Shown here: positions 45,146-54,079 of the stretch, in pieces | Layout of the letters: every line of letters starts with the position of its first letter | Numbering within the stretch: the stretch's first letter is position 1 | Assembly: GCF_013166655.1 (NCBI RefSeq) | Contig: NZ_JABKCA010000003.1 | Location: forward strand, 62,001 to 126,000 | Source of the DNA: Lentimicrobium sp. L6 | GTDB lineage: Bacteria > Bacteroidota > Bacteroidia > Bacteroidales > UBA12170 | Direction of reading: 5' to 3' | DNA: 64,000 nt | Notes under the pieces: generated by a model | What the model was told of the DNA's origin: nothing | The model's input: the letters and a program-made list of their open reading frames with translations, nothing else | The model's database searches: none | Made by a program: the position numbers and the translations under genes

Positions 45146-47164
45146 TCAATCCAATTGGTTATAAGACAATTGCTCAGGACAATGTTTCATAGCCATTTTA
45201 TATAGTTTATGATTAAGCACCTCTTTTTTAAAAGGCTTACTCACCAAATCATTCATGCCTTGGTCAACCACTTTCTTTTTTGTTTCGGGAAAAGCATCAG
45301 CAGTTAGCGCAATGATTGGAATTCTGATATTGTTGATTCCGGCATTACCTTGCCTTATTCTTTTGGTGGTTTCATAACCATCCATTACTGGCATTTGTAA
45401 ATCCATCAAAACTATATCAAAGGATTCTTTGGCCATTTTACCGATTCCAATCAAACCATTATCAGCCAATTGAAATTTACAACCCCATTTCAGTAGAATT
45501 TGAGATATTACTTTTTGATTGATCAGGTTATCTTCAAAAACCAGAATGTTTAAACCTGCTAAACATTTTTCTGAATAGTTGATGGCATCAAATTCTTTTG
45601 TGGCTGACTTGCTGATGGTGAAATCCAAATCGAAGAAAAATTTAGATCCTTTTTCTAATTCACTCGTTAACTGTATTTGGCCTCCCATAAGCTGGATGAG
45701 CTGTTTAGTGATGGAAAGTCCCAAACCTGTGCCTCCGAATTGTCTGGTGATATTAACGTCGGCTTGTGTAAAGCTCTCGAAAATTTCTTTTTGGCGATCC
45801 TCCGAAATTCCAATTCCAGAGTCCTCAACAGAAAAGTGAATACTGACTTGGTCTCCCACTTTTCTGTTTAATTTCACTTTAATATCCACATGACCTTTGT
45901 CGGTGAATTTTATGGAATTGCTGCAAAGGTTCAGGATGATTTGATTTAGGCGAAATGGGTCACCCAATAAAAACTCAGGAATATCACTATCAATAATTAA
46001 ATTAAAGTCTAAATGCTTCTGTTGGGCTTTGAAAATCATGGTCTTTTCAATATGCTCCAATTGATAGATAAAGTTAAAGCTCGTTTTCTCAATTTTTACT
46101 TTTCCAGCTTCAATTTTAGAAAAGTCTAAAATGTCATTGATTACAACCAATAAATTATCGGCAGAATGTTTTATGGTTTTTAAATTATCTTTCACTAACT
46201 CAGTTAGAGGCTCTTGCAAAACGATGTCGGTTAAGCCAATAATCGCATTCATTGGAGTTCTGATCTCATGACTCATATTAGAGAGGAACTCTGCTTTAAT
46301 TTCCAAAGCTTTTTCGGCTACTTCTTTGGCATTGGCAGATTCTTCTTCTACTTTCTTGAGATTAGAGATATTAATAGTTGTTCCAATAATTTCTTTTACA
46401 TGTCCATTTTTATGTCTACTGAAAATAGAATCTTTATTGAAAAACCAAACCCAGTCTCCTTTGGAATTCTTCAATCTGAACTCCAGTTCGGAATTTTGAT
46501 AATCGGGATTTTCAGCAATTTCCTGCATATATTTAAAAGCAGCTTGAGCATCTTCTTTATTCATTTGCTCAATAATAGATTGATAGCCTGAAACCTCATC
46601 CTCAGAAATTTCAAAACCCAAGTCATTTAAAATATTTCTATTGGCATAGGTGAATTCTCTTTGTTCCATATTAAAAATATAGATGATGTTAGGAGAGGAC
46701 TGGGTAATGCCTTGGAGAAATAGTTTGTGCTTTTGTAGTGATTTCTCTACTTGTGATTTTTCATTTTGGATTTCATTATATTGCAATATTGAATTAATTT
46801 TTTTCCTCAATTGCTCAGCTCTCACCTCTGACTTTGGGAAATAGTCAAAAGCGCCTTCCTTCATTATCTCCACAGCTAGTTTTTCATCTCCGTGGGAGGT
46901 GATTACGCTTACAGGAATAGATATGTCTAATTCATTTATTTGTCTTAGTAATTGTAAGCCATCAACACCTGGTAATAGGTAATCAATGAAGATACAATCA
47001 TAGTTTGTTTTATGCTCAGTAAGGTGAATTAGGGCTTCTTTGGCATAAGTAAAGGAGGTGATGGAATGTGAAATTTCAGCTTTTTTAAGTGCTCTCTTAA
47101 AAGCCATAATATCAATCTCATCATCGTCTACCAATAATATTCTTATTTGTTCGGCGTCTTTCAT
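45146..47164 (-). CDS. Hybrid histidine kinase: REC-PAS-HisKA-HATPase-REC
   Basis: 672 residues from ATG 47164; the ATG at 47200 would overlap the upstream gene by 31 bp. Cytoplasmic. Receiver 1 (about 7-125) has VDDDE and FIDYLLPG; a PAS domain (about 150-270) follows with a PAC-like VKEIIGTTINISNLKK; HisKA has SNMSHEIRTPMNAIIG; HATPase has EDSGIGI and GGTGLGLS; receiver 2 (about 545-665) has FEDNLIN and LMDLQMPVMDG. It is the last gene of the FIST-kinase-receiver-hybrid operon and probably collects the phosphoryl signal. Confidence 0.92.
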   Translation of the reverse strand: MKDAEQIRILLVDDDEIDIMAFKRALKKAEISHSITSFTYAKEALIHLTEHKTNYDCIFIDYLLPGVDGLQLLRQINELDISIPVSVITSHGDEKLAVEIMKEGAFDYFPKSEVRAEQLRKKINSILQYNEIQNEKSQVEKSLQKHKLFLQGITQSSPNIIYIFNMEQREFTYANRNILNDLGFEISEDEVSGYQSIIEQMNKEDAQAAFKYMQEIAENPDYQNSELEFRLKNSKGDWVWFFNKDSIFSRHKNGHVKEIIGTTINISNLKKVEEESANAKEVAEKALEIKAEFLSNMSHEIRTPMNAIIGLTDIVLQEPLTELVKDNLKTIKHSADNLLVVINDILDFSKIEAGKVKIEKTSFNFIYQLEHIEKTMIFKAQQKHLDFNLIIDSDIPEFLLGDPFRLNQIILNLCSNSIKFTDKGHVDIKVKLNRKVGDQVSIHFSVEDSGIGISEDRQKEIFESFTQADVNITRQFGGTGLGLSITKQLIQLMGGQIQLTSELEKGSKFFFDLDFTISKSATKEFDAINYSEKCLAGLNILVFEDNLINQKVISQILLKWGCKFQLADNGLIGIGKMAKESFDIVLMDLQMPVMDGYETTKRIRQGNAGINNIRIPIIALTADAFPETKKKVVDQGMNDLVSKPFKKEVLNHKLYKMAMKHCPEQLSYNQLD

Positions 47165-47169
47165 TTGGT

Positions 47170-47598
47170 TTAATTTGGTGGGAATTCGCAAAGCTTCCAA
47201 TAACTCTTTAAAGTGGAGACAGCGTGGATAAACTGATTCATTGAAAGAGGTTTAAGTATATAGCCTGCAACATTTAGGTTAAAGGCTTTTAGTTTATCAC
47301 TTTCCTCATTACTGGTAGTCATAATAAAAACGGAGATGGTTTTAAGCTTCTCGTCTTTTCGCATTTCCTCTAGAAACTCTAATCCTCCCATACGTGGCAT
47401 ATTTAAATCTAGTAGGATAATGCGAGGAAAATGGATTTTTTGTTCGTGGGTTCCCCTGAGTTTTTCTAATGCTTCCACTCCATCGTGGGCTATGTATAGT
47501 GGATTCTCAATATTGTTTTTTTTGAATGCTCTTTTCACATTCATGATGTCCACTTCATCATCTTCTATAAGTAGGATGTTAATAATTGTATCTGTCAT
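47170..47598 (-). CDS. Single-domain response regulator (Rcp1-like)
   Basis: 142 residues, one receiver domain only: LLIEDDEVD at the N-terminus, the acceptor Asp in LLDLNMPRMGG and the Lys in YILKPLS. The form with the long DxxN-RAF..NNI segment resembles Rcp1-type regulators that pair with PAS/phytochrome-type kinases. It has no output domain and lies between the two kinase genes, so it probably shuttles phosphate. Confidence 0.92.
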   Translation of the reverse strand: MTDTIINILLIEDDEVDIMNVKRAFKKNNIENPLYIAHDGVEALEKLRGTHEQKIHFPRIILLDLNMPRMGGLEFLEEMRKDEKLKTISVFIMTTSNEESDKLKAFNLNVAGYILKPLSMNQFIHAVSTLKSYWKLCEFPPN

Positions 47599-47601
47599 GC
47601 G

Positions 47602-48852
47602 TTAAAATATTTCGTTTTTTATAATAATGGGCCAGCTAAATTTGAAAGTACTTCCTTTCCCAATTTCACTGTTTACAGTAATTTCTCCACCTTTGTCTTC
47701 AACTATCTTCTTTACTATGGCTAAGCCTACACCGGTGCTTTCAATTTTATCACGGGCTTGGAGTGTTTGGAAAATAACAAATATTTTCTCCAAATACTCT
47801 TCAGCTATTCCGGGGCCATTATCTGTTACACTAAAATAGTAAAATGGAGGATTGATTTCAAATCTAATTTTTACTTTAATCGATTCGCTGATGTTGTATT
47901 TGATGGCATTGCTAATGAAGTTTTGTAGGACTTGATATAAAGTGACCCGCTCAGTATGAATGGTTGGCATATTCTGAGGAATGTCAAATTCAATATGTTT
48001 CTTGGTTTGGTTGGCTTCTTTTAATTCATGGAAAAACCGATTGAGTTCTACATGTGAAATTTTTGCTTTGATCCTACCCACCCGGCTGTATTCTAGTATT
48101 CCATTAATAAGGCCTTCCATTCTTGTAACACGCGAGCGTAATAAGTTCATGTTGTTCTTCGTATCTTCATCCATGGCCTCTTCCATGTCTTCTTCAATCC
48201 ATTCCGAAAGATTATTAATGGCACGTAAAGGTGCTTTTAGATCGTGTGAAACCACATAGGCAAATTGGTCTAATTCTTTGTTGATTTTCTCCAGGTTTTT
48301 AGCATAAGCCATGGTTTCTTGTTCAGCATCTTTAATCTTTGAAATATCAATTTTAAAGGTGATATATTTTGTGGGTTTACCAGCTGAATTTAAAAATGGA
48401 ACAATGGTGGTATCTGTCCAAAAGTATTTACCGTCTTTTGTAATATCTCTAATTTCACCTTTCCAAACATTCCCGTTAATAACGGTTTTAGCCATTTCGT
48501 CATAAAATACAGAGCCATGATAATTGCTATTGAACTTCTGATTTCTTTGGCCAAATAATTCACTCTTATCATATCCTATAGCTTCAATAAAGTTATCATT
48601 TGCAAAGGTGATGACTCCGTGAAAATCGGTAATAAAAACCATAGATGTTTTGCTAATAGCATTTTTGAAATCGCTTAATTCTTTAAAGGATTCTTTAGCA
48701 CTAATTTCTAAGGTTCGTTCTAATTGCTGATAATCTGAATCAAAATTTTTATAGGCGGTATTTACTGCTTCAATAAAATCATCGAGCAGACCTGATTCAT
48801 TCAGATCTGCTGACAATGTTTTTTTGATTTGTCTTTTTAATAAACGGTGCAT
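47602..48852 (-). CDS. PAS sensor histidine kinase
   Basis: 416 residues. A helical N-terminus (about 1-70) precedes a PAS domain (about 75-185; TDFHGVITFANDNFIEAIGY) with a PAC end. HisKA has the acceptor in AYVVSHDLKAPLRAI and HATPase has DNGPGI and STGVGLAIVKK. No membrane segment was seen, so it is cytoplasmic. It lies 3 nt before the receiver gene (the stops and starts nearly abut) and downstream of the FIST gene, which is its likely sensor partner. Confidence 0.92.
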   Translation of the reverse strand: MHRLLKRQIKKTLSADLNESGLLDDFIEAVNTAYKNFDSDYQQLERTLEISAKESFKELSDFKNAISKTSMVFITDFHGVITFANDNFIEAIGYDKSELFGQRNQKFNSNYHGSVFYDEMAKTVINGNVWKGEIRDITKDGKYFWTDTTIVPFLNSAGKPTKYITFKIDISKIKDAEQETMAYAKNLEKINKELDQFAYVVSHDLKAPLRAINNLSEWIEEDMEEAMDEDTKNNMNLLRSRVTRMEGLINGILEYSRVGRIKAKISHVELNRFFHELKEANQTKKHIEFDIPQNMPTIHTERVTLYQVLQNFISNAIKYNISESIKVKIRFEINPPFYYFSVTDNGPGIAEEYLEKIFVIFQTLQARDKIESTGVGLAIVKKIVEDKGGEITVNSEIGKGSTFKFSWPIIIKNEIF

Positions 48853-48876
48853 TGAGTAATTTGAGTTTTATGGGTT

Positions 48877-50013
48877 CTATTCAGCAAAAGTGGTAATGGT
48901 CATGGTTTGGTTGTGAAGCTCACATTTTGCACCTTCGAGGAAAGGGGCCATTTCTCCATAGGAATAAAAACCTGTGAGGATGGCGTTTTCGCCAACTACT
49001 TCTTGAACAGCTTCTACTTCTTCTTCTACCATTTGCTTAAGAACAAGTTTTCGCCCAACACAACTAATTAATATAGCCAATTGTGCTGTTTTATCAGTCA
49101 ATGGATTTACGCTCACCTCAGCAGCATTTTCTGCACCATTGATGAGTCTGTCAATATTGGCTTTCATTAGTTTAATAAAGGATCCTTCAGGAATATCACC
49201 AGCAAAAGTCAGACTTTGTTTTTCTTCATCAACGGCAAGTATGGTTCTTACAACAGGCTCAGCCCCAGCCTCAGTTCGCATGCTGAGTGGAAAGAGTAGG
49301 CCAGAAGCAGGTAAGTCTTTCGCTTTTTCACCTAAGAAAGATTTGTATAACTCTAAAGCTGGAAGATTGTCAATTTCGTATAAAATATTTCCATCCGATT
49401 TGGTCACTGAACGTTCGATTCCAAAGCTATCCCAGCCCCCGAGGCTTCCATAACCTATTTGAATGTCTTTCCCATAAAATCCGATGGCAGTAATCAGACC
49501 GCTTTTAACTTCACCGGAATTTGAAACCACTACAGTTTTTTCAAATAAAGCACCATCTCCAGCCAAGCCTCCTGTGGTATTTATGCCTTCTGGTAATCCG
49601 GCTCTTACTCCATTTACTAATTCTGTCCCGTTTACTTGCAAACCTTCAGATAATACAAATACATGCTTCAAGTCTTCGGCTACTAGTCCTTGAACTAAAT
49701 GGGTGCCAGCCTCAGCAGAACTCTTGAAGTCGCCAATATTTACCTCGCTATATTTTAGTTTTGTTTTATCAAATTTAATTGCAGTTGCAGTCAGACTATT
49801 GTCATTTACATTGACTCCATTAATTTCACCACTAGTGCTACAACCAGTGATGATAGCTTTTGGATAAGCTTTTTTGAGCATATTCACCAATGGAGTATCA
49901 GCAAACATGGACCTACTGGCAAAGATTAAAATCAGATCAGGGTAGAAATTAAATTTTTGAATATTGCATTTGGCTTCTTGTCGTGGGAAGTAAATAAATT
50001 GTTGAGTCTTCAT
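48877..50013 (-). CDS. FIST-domain sensor protein
   Basis: 378 residues. FIST_N (about 25-215) with ITGCSTSGEINGV and LSEGLQVNGTELVNG, then FIST_C (about 225-365) ending FYSYGEMAPFLEGAKCELHNQTMTITTFAE. FIST proteins sense small ligands and pair with kinases; one subgroup, NosP, binds haem and nitric oxide (family knowledge). Whether this one binds haem cannot be read here. It is the first gene of a four-gene operon with two kinases and a receiver and has no signal peptide. Confidence 0.88.
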   Translation of the reverse strand: MKTQQFIYFPRQEAKCNIQKFNFYPDLILIFASRSMFADTPLVNMLKKAYPKAIITGCSTSGEINGVNVNDNSLTATAIKFDKTKLKYSEVNIGDFKSSAEAGTHLVQGLVAEDLKHVFVLSEGLQVNGTELVNGVRAGLPEGINTTGGLAGDGALFEKTVVVSNSGEVKSGLITAIGFYGKDIQIGYGSLGGWDSFGIERSVTKSDGNILYEIDNLPALELYKSFLGEKAKDLPASGLLFPLSMRTEAGAEPVVRTILAVDEEKQSLTFAGDIPEGSFIKLMKANIDRLINGAENAAEVSVNPLTDKTAQLAILISCVGRKLVLKQMVEEEVEAVQEVVGENAILTGFYSYGEMAPFLEGAKCELHNQTMTITTFAE

Positions 50014-50170
50014 TTTATGTCATTTTATATCATATCATCTATCTAGATTGTATGACTGTGGTTATAGGTGAATAACTTGTTTAATAATTGTGGATCTAAT
50101 ATAAGGTTTTCTGTTTTAGTAAGCAAGGAGTATAAATGCATTTAACACTTAAGGCAGTATTCTGAACATA

Positions 50171-50202
50171 AAAAAAGCCGACTTCATAGTGAATTCGGCT
50201 TT
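50171..50202 (-). terminator. Terminator of sucC
   Basis: AAAGCCGACTTC (50174-50185) pairs with GAATTCGGCTTT (50191-50202) with one mismatch; the minus strand then has a T run. Confidence 0.75.
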
Positions 50203-50223
50203 CAAAATATATTATTTCTGGTT

Positions 50224-51414
50224 TTATCCAACCACTTCTTTTACCAATCGAGCAGCATCTTCTAAAGCAATAGCTGAAGATACTTTTAATCCTGATTTGT
50301 CGATGAGTGCTTTACCTTCGGTAGCATTAGTTCCTTGTAATCTTACAATGATAGGAACTTTAATATCACCAATATTGGCATAAGCATCAACAATACCTTG
50401 GGCTACTCTGTCGCAACGAACAATTCCACCAAAGATATTAACCAAAATAGCTTCTACATTGGGGTCTTTTAAAATGATACGGAATGCTTCTTCAACACGT
50501 TTTGCATTTGCGGTTCCTCCAACATCAAGGAAATTGGCAGGGTCACCACCGCTCATTTTAATCATATCCATAGTAGCCATTGCTAGTCCAGCTCCATTTA
50601 CCATACAACCTACGTTACCATCTAGTTTCACATAGTTAAGGTCGAATCGGCGCGCTTCTACTTCAATAGGATCCTCCTCTGTTTCATCGCGTAGTTCTTT
50701 AAAATCTTTATGACGGAATAATGCATTATCATCTAGAGTTACCTTAGCATCAACAGCAAGAATTAAATTATCTGAAGTCTTTAAAACAGGATTGATTTCA
50801 AACATGCTAGAATCAGTTCCTTCGTAAGCAGCATATAATGCATATACAAATTTCACCATTTCTTTAACGGCACCACCAGTGAGGCCTAAATTAAAAGCAA
50901 TTTTTCTAGCTTGAAAAGCTTGAAGACCAACTTTAGGATCAATTTCTTCTTTAAAAATAAGATGAGGAGTCTTTTCAGCAACACCTTCAATGTCAACACC
51001 ACCTTCTGGGCTGTACATGATGATATTTCTTCCAGTATCTCTATTGAGTAATACGCCCATATAATACTCTTGAGTTTCAAATTCTCCAGGATAATAAACA
51101 TCTTGGCCCACTAAAACTTTTAAAACTTTTTTGCCCTTTGGACCAGTTTGGTGTGTGACCAACTGCATTCCTAGTATTTGATCTGCAATTTGTTTAACCT
51201 CATCTAGGTTTTTAGCAAGTTTCACTCCACCGCCTTTACCACGGCCACCTGCATGAATTTGAGCTTTAATCACCCACCAGCTAGTTCCTGTTTGCTTTTG
51301 TAATTCTTTGGCGGCTTCTACTGCTTTGTCGGGAGTAGCAGCTACAATACCTTCTTGTATTCTAACGCCAAAACTTTTCAGAATTTTTTTTCCTTGATAC
51401 TCGTGTATATTCAT
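50224..51414 (-). CDS. sucC: Succinyl-CoA ligase (ADP-forming) beta subunit
   Basis: 396 residues. It makes ATP and succinate from succinyl-CoA with SucD in the TCA cycle. An ATP-grasp domain is at the N-terminus (MNIHEYQGKKILKSFGV, GGRGKGGGVKLAKN), and the C-terminal ligase domain has GNVGCMVNGAGLAMATMD and FGGIVRCDRVAQGI. sucD is not adjacent. A -7-like TAATTTTG lies on the minus strand at 51454-51461. Confidence 0.97.
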   Translation of the reverse strand: MNIHEYQGKKILKSFGVRIQEGIVAATPDKAVEAAKELQKQTGTSWWVIKAQIHAGGRGKGGGVKLAKNLDEVKQIADQILGMQLVTHQTGPKGKKVLKVLVGQDVYYPGEFETQEYYMGVLLNRDTGRNIIMYSPEGGVDIEGVAEKTPHLIFKEEIDPKVGLQAFQARKIAFNLGLTGGAVKEMVKFVYALYAAYEGTDSSMFEINPVLKTSDNLILAVDAKVTLDDNALFRHKDFKELRDETEEDPIEVEARRFDLNYVKLDGNVGCMVNGAGLAMATMDMIKMSGGDPANFLDVGGTANAKRVEEAFRIILKDPNVEAILVNIFGGIVRCDRVAQGIVDAYANIGDIKVPIIVRLQGTNATEGKALIDKSGLKVSSAIALEDAARLVKEVVG

Positions 51415-51453
51415 TTGTTAGGTTTTTTTGATACTTGTATAGAAATACGACTC

Positions 51454-51461
51454 CAAAATTA
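51454..51461 (-). promoter_or_regulatory. -7 box TAATTTTG for sucC
   Basis: TAnnTTTG match on the minus strand, 39 nt upstream of the sucC ATG. Confidence 0.4.
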
Positions 51462-51572
51462 AAAATATATTCGCAGAAAAGATAGTTTCTTAAAAAATAT
51501 TATGTTTAGAGAGTTTAAATCTAAATAATGATAAAAATGTGTTAATATATAAGTGTTTATTGAGATTCTATA

Positions 51573-51580
51573 TACTTTTG
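51573..51580 (+). promoter_or_regulatory. -7 box TACTTTTG for the small HMA protein
   Basis: TAnnTTTG match 16 nt before ATG 51597. It rules out the GTG at 51582 as start, since that codon lies at or before the expected transcript start. Confidence 0.5.
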
Positions 51581-51596
51581 TGTGAATAAAATAACA

Positions 51597-51908
51597 ATGA
51601 TGGTCGCAGAAATATTTGTAGAAAACGTAAAGTGTAATGGTTGTAAAAATACCATTATAAAAGAGGTGAAGAAGCAAGAAAAGGTGAGCCAAGTTGATGT
51701 GGAAATTGAAACTGGCAAAATCACTCTTGAGTTTGAAGGGAAAGATACTGTAGCGCGAATTAAGTCGAAGTTAAAGAGAAAAGGTTATCCTGAAAAAGGA
51801 AAAAATAATATAAAAAGCACTGTGGTTTCTTACGCAAGCTGTGCCATTGGAAGAATAAATGGTCCTACCAAATATCAGGTTAAGAATTTTGATGTGGCAG
51901 AGGATTAG
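51597..51908 (+). CDS. Small cytoplasmic HMA metallochaperone-like protein
   Basis: 103 residues from ATG 51597 (ATG 51600 is as good). An HMA domain has the metal pair C13-x-x-C16 in VENVKCNGCKNTI and the usual beta-alpha-beta pattern. A C-terminal extension with SYASCAIGRING adds a Cys. No signal peptide, so unlike the HMA protein of the 15-18 kb operon it should stay in the cytoplasm. It is monocistronic. Confidence 0.75.
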   Translation: MMVAEIFVENVKCNGCKNTIIKEVKKQEKVSQVDVEIETGKITLEFEGKDTVARIKSKLKRKGYPEKGKNNIKSTVVSYASCAIGRINGPTKYQVKNFDVAED

Positions 51909-51949
51909 AACATATATTATTTAATCCGCTTTTCTGATTCATAGTTCTA

Positions 51950-53827
51950 TTAGATTTTTAGAATCTTAAAGATTTCTGAATGACCCTCTTTATTATTAAG
52001 CTGAATCATATAAACTCCATTTTCTTGAGGAAGTTCAAGCTTTACTAATTCTTGATTAGTAAGCTGAATGTTTGAAATAAATTGACCATTGGAATGGTAA
52101 ATATCGATTTGCTCCCAATTTTGATTATTCTCAATAAAGACATAGCCTTGGCTTGGATTAGGGTAGAACTTGGGGAGGTTTTCCAACTTATTTATAGTAG
52201 TTTCAAGACTGATAATTTCTTTTGTTCCCATTAAAACTGGACTTTTATCTGAAGCTTCATACATTCCTTCAAATAGGTCAATATCTTCACTGCTTTCATT
52301 AAACATATCTTCCAGCCATTTGGAGCCTACCGTTTGATAATAAACTTTTGCCGTGACCTTTAATTGGCCTTGATATTGCTGGGTTGGAATATGGTATTTA
52401 ATCAAATCTCCACCTTGTTCTGAAGGGTTGAATGTTTCATCTGAAGCTGCAAGACCAGCAATAATAGTCGTATCGTAGCTGGGGTGACTGGTGCTAAAGC
52501 CCATTGGAGGAAGTCGATTGTCCTTTAATGGATATGCGGCATGAAGCAAGGTTGTAGTTACCTCATCTTCTACATTGGCCATTACGGTTTGATAGATTTG
52601 TACTTGGTTTTCATTATTGATCATGGAATAATGAGGTTCATATTCCTCATCTTCGTTTATTATTTGGAAGTTCTCGTCTAAGCCACCACTCAAGAAAATA
52701 GTTTCAAAGGCTTCATTTTGTACCTCCAATTGCACAAATACTTGTCGACTCGGATAACCACTTGGGACTTTATGACCAGCATAATTGAGGATTCTTAAAG
52801 ATAAGTATAGGCTATCTTGGTCACGCTCCTCTATATTTAATTCTAATTGTAGGCTGAGTTCTTGAAGTTGATGGAGGGTACGAGAAATACTAGCATCAAA
52901 ATCTTCTGCTCCTGCTGTGAGTTCTAGCTCATCAATATTATCGCGCAAAAGGCGAAGCATAAAAACATTTCCACCAACTAATTCATGCTTTCCAAAAGGT
53001 GTTTGCCCAGTTAGCCATGGAGGCATAGTGCTGATCACAATGGACTCATCAATCTCTGGTAAATGACAGTCTTGGCAACTGACACCATTGGTAAAGGACT
53101 CCGAATTTTTCCATTCTTGATAAACCGATTGTTCTACAAATTCACCTCCTGTAAGCTGACCATTTAAATCTACGGTAGGAGTGAGGAGGGTGTGGCAATT
53201 AGCACAGAGCTCCGAATCTTTAATATGAGTGCTATAAGTAGGGGTATAGCCAGTCGTATTAATCATGGGATTTGGGAAGATATCAGAATATGGGCCGTAT
53301 ATTTCATGTGCGCTATTAAATTGAATGTTTCCACTGAAATTGCCATGAGACTCTTCCATTATTTGATGACAGGTTGTACAAGATACACCATCTTTTGCTA
53401 ATGGATCCATATTCAACTCTGCTATACTATAATGTGTTTGCCCATTATGTTGAGCTTCAAAGTTTCCTTGTGGAGCGTGGCATCTGGTACAAGTGGTCTC
53501 AATCTCTTCTTGTAAACCTGGGTTGATGATGGTTTCAAAGCTTACCTTGGCTTTCCAAAATGGATCTTTGGAAGCATTCCCCATCATCGTTGATTTCCAT
53601 GCGTCTAATATCCCAATATTATTTCCATCGGAATCTATCATAGAATTATGGCATTGCAAGCATTCGCCAGAACCTGCAAATAGGGTGTTATAGCCTGTGG
53701 GCAGGGGAAGCTCTTCAGTTTGACTTGGGGATTTTGTTTTTGAGGAATCTTCTGCTTGGGCAATAGTTAAGCCTAAAAATAAGGAAATAAATAGGAGAGT
53801 TCCGAATAGGAATTGATGACTTTTCAT
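51950..53827 (-). CDS. Secreted pentahaem cytochrome c with a type IX sorting domain
   Basis: 625 residues. Sec signal peptide (FLFGTLLFISLFLGLTIAQA). Five CxxCH haem sites are in the N-terminal half: CLQCH, CTRCH, CTTCH, CANCH and CQDCH, in an arrangement like the cytochrome c554/multihaem family. The middle is a beta-rich domain. The last about 75 residues (FYPNPSQGYVFIEN ... NGVYMIQLNN...FKILKI) form a type A C-terminal sorting domain that sends proteins through the type IX system to the surface. It would be an outer-surface electron carrier or haem enzyme; substrate unknown. Confidence 0.88.
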   Translation of the reverse strand: MKSHQFLFGTLLFISLFLGLTIAQAEDSSKTKSPSQTEELPLPTGYNTLFAGSGECLQCHNSMIDSDGNNIGILDAWKSTMMGNASKDPFWKAKVSFETIINPGLQEEIETTCTRCHAPQGNFEAQHNGQTHYSIAELNMDPLAKDGVSCTTCHQIMEESHGNFSGNIQFNSAHEIYGPYSDIFPNPMINTTGYTPTYSTHIKDSELCANCHTLLTPTVDLNGQLTGGEFVEQSVYQEWKNSESFTNGVSCQDCHLPEIDESIVISTMPPWLTGQTPFGKHELVGGNVFMLRLLRDNIDELELTAGAEDFDASISRTLHQLQELSLQLELNIEERDQDSLYLSLRILNYAGHKVPSGYPSRQVFVQLEVQNEAFETIFLSGGLDENFQIINEDEEYEPHYSMINNENQVQIYQTVMANVEDEVTTTLLHAAYPLKDNRLPPMGFSTSHPSYDTTIIAGLAASDETFNPSEQGGDLIKYHIPTQQYQGQLKVTAKVYYQTVGSKWLEDMFNESSEDIDLFEGMYEASDKSPVLMGTKEIISLETTINKLENLPKFYPNPSQGYVFIENNQNWEQIDIYHSNGQFISNIQLTNQELVKLELPQENGVYMIQLNNKEGHSEIFKILKI

Positions 53828-53907
53828 GGGTGTTTATTTGGTTTTTCTGGGTAAAGATAGTGAAAAATAATTTATTGAACGGTGTTCAATAAATTGAGAG
53901 GTTTGGG

Positions 53908-54015
53908 TGACGTGTCGGGCTTTCAGCCCTTAGGCTTGCCTTGGCTTTGCCAAGGTCTTGCCCCCTCACCTGCGCTTTGCTTGTTGAGGGTTTTGACGTG
54001 TCGGGCCTTTGGCCC
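53908..54015. repeat. GC-rich repeat/hairpin block
   Basis: TGACGTGTCGGGCTTTCAGCCC (in pieces, 53908-53929) recurs as TGACGTGTCGGGCCTTTGGCCC (53994-54015), 86 bp apart. Each copy ends in a small GGGC/GCCC hairpin. In between are CCTTGGCTTTGCCAAGG (53939-53955) and CCCTCA ... TGAGGG hairpins. It is visibly more GC-rich than the genome around it. No gene is seen in 53828-54070. Confidence 0.6.
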
Positions 54016-54027
54016 ATGTATAGATCA

Positions 54028-54064
54028 AAGAAACCGGAATTGACTTTGTCGATTCCGGTTTCTT
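54028..54064. terminator. Terminator of the LTA-synthase/aat/DUF3127 operon
   Basis: AAGAAACCGGAAT (54028-54040) pairs perfectly with ATTCCGGTTTCTT (54052-54064), with an inner GAC/GTC pairing. Confidence 0.85.
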
Positions 54065-54079
54065 ATTTCTTTTTCTTGA

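Noticed and set aside
51582-51596. GTG start for the small HMA protein
   Set aside because: It sits directly on the expected transcript start after TACTTTTG, so ATG 51597 is preferred.
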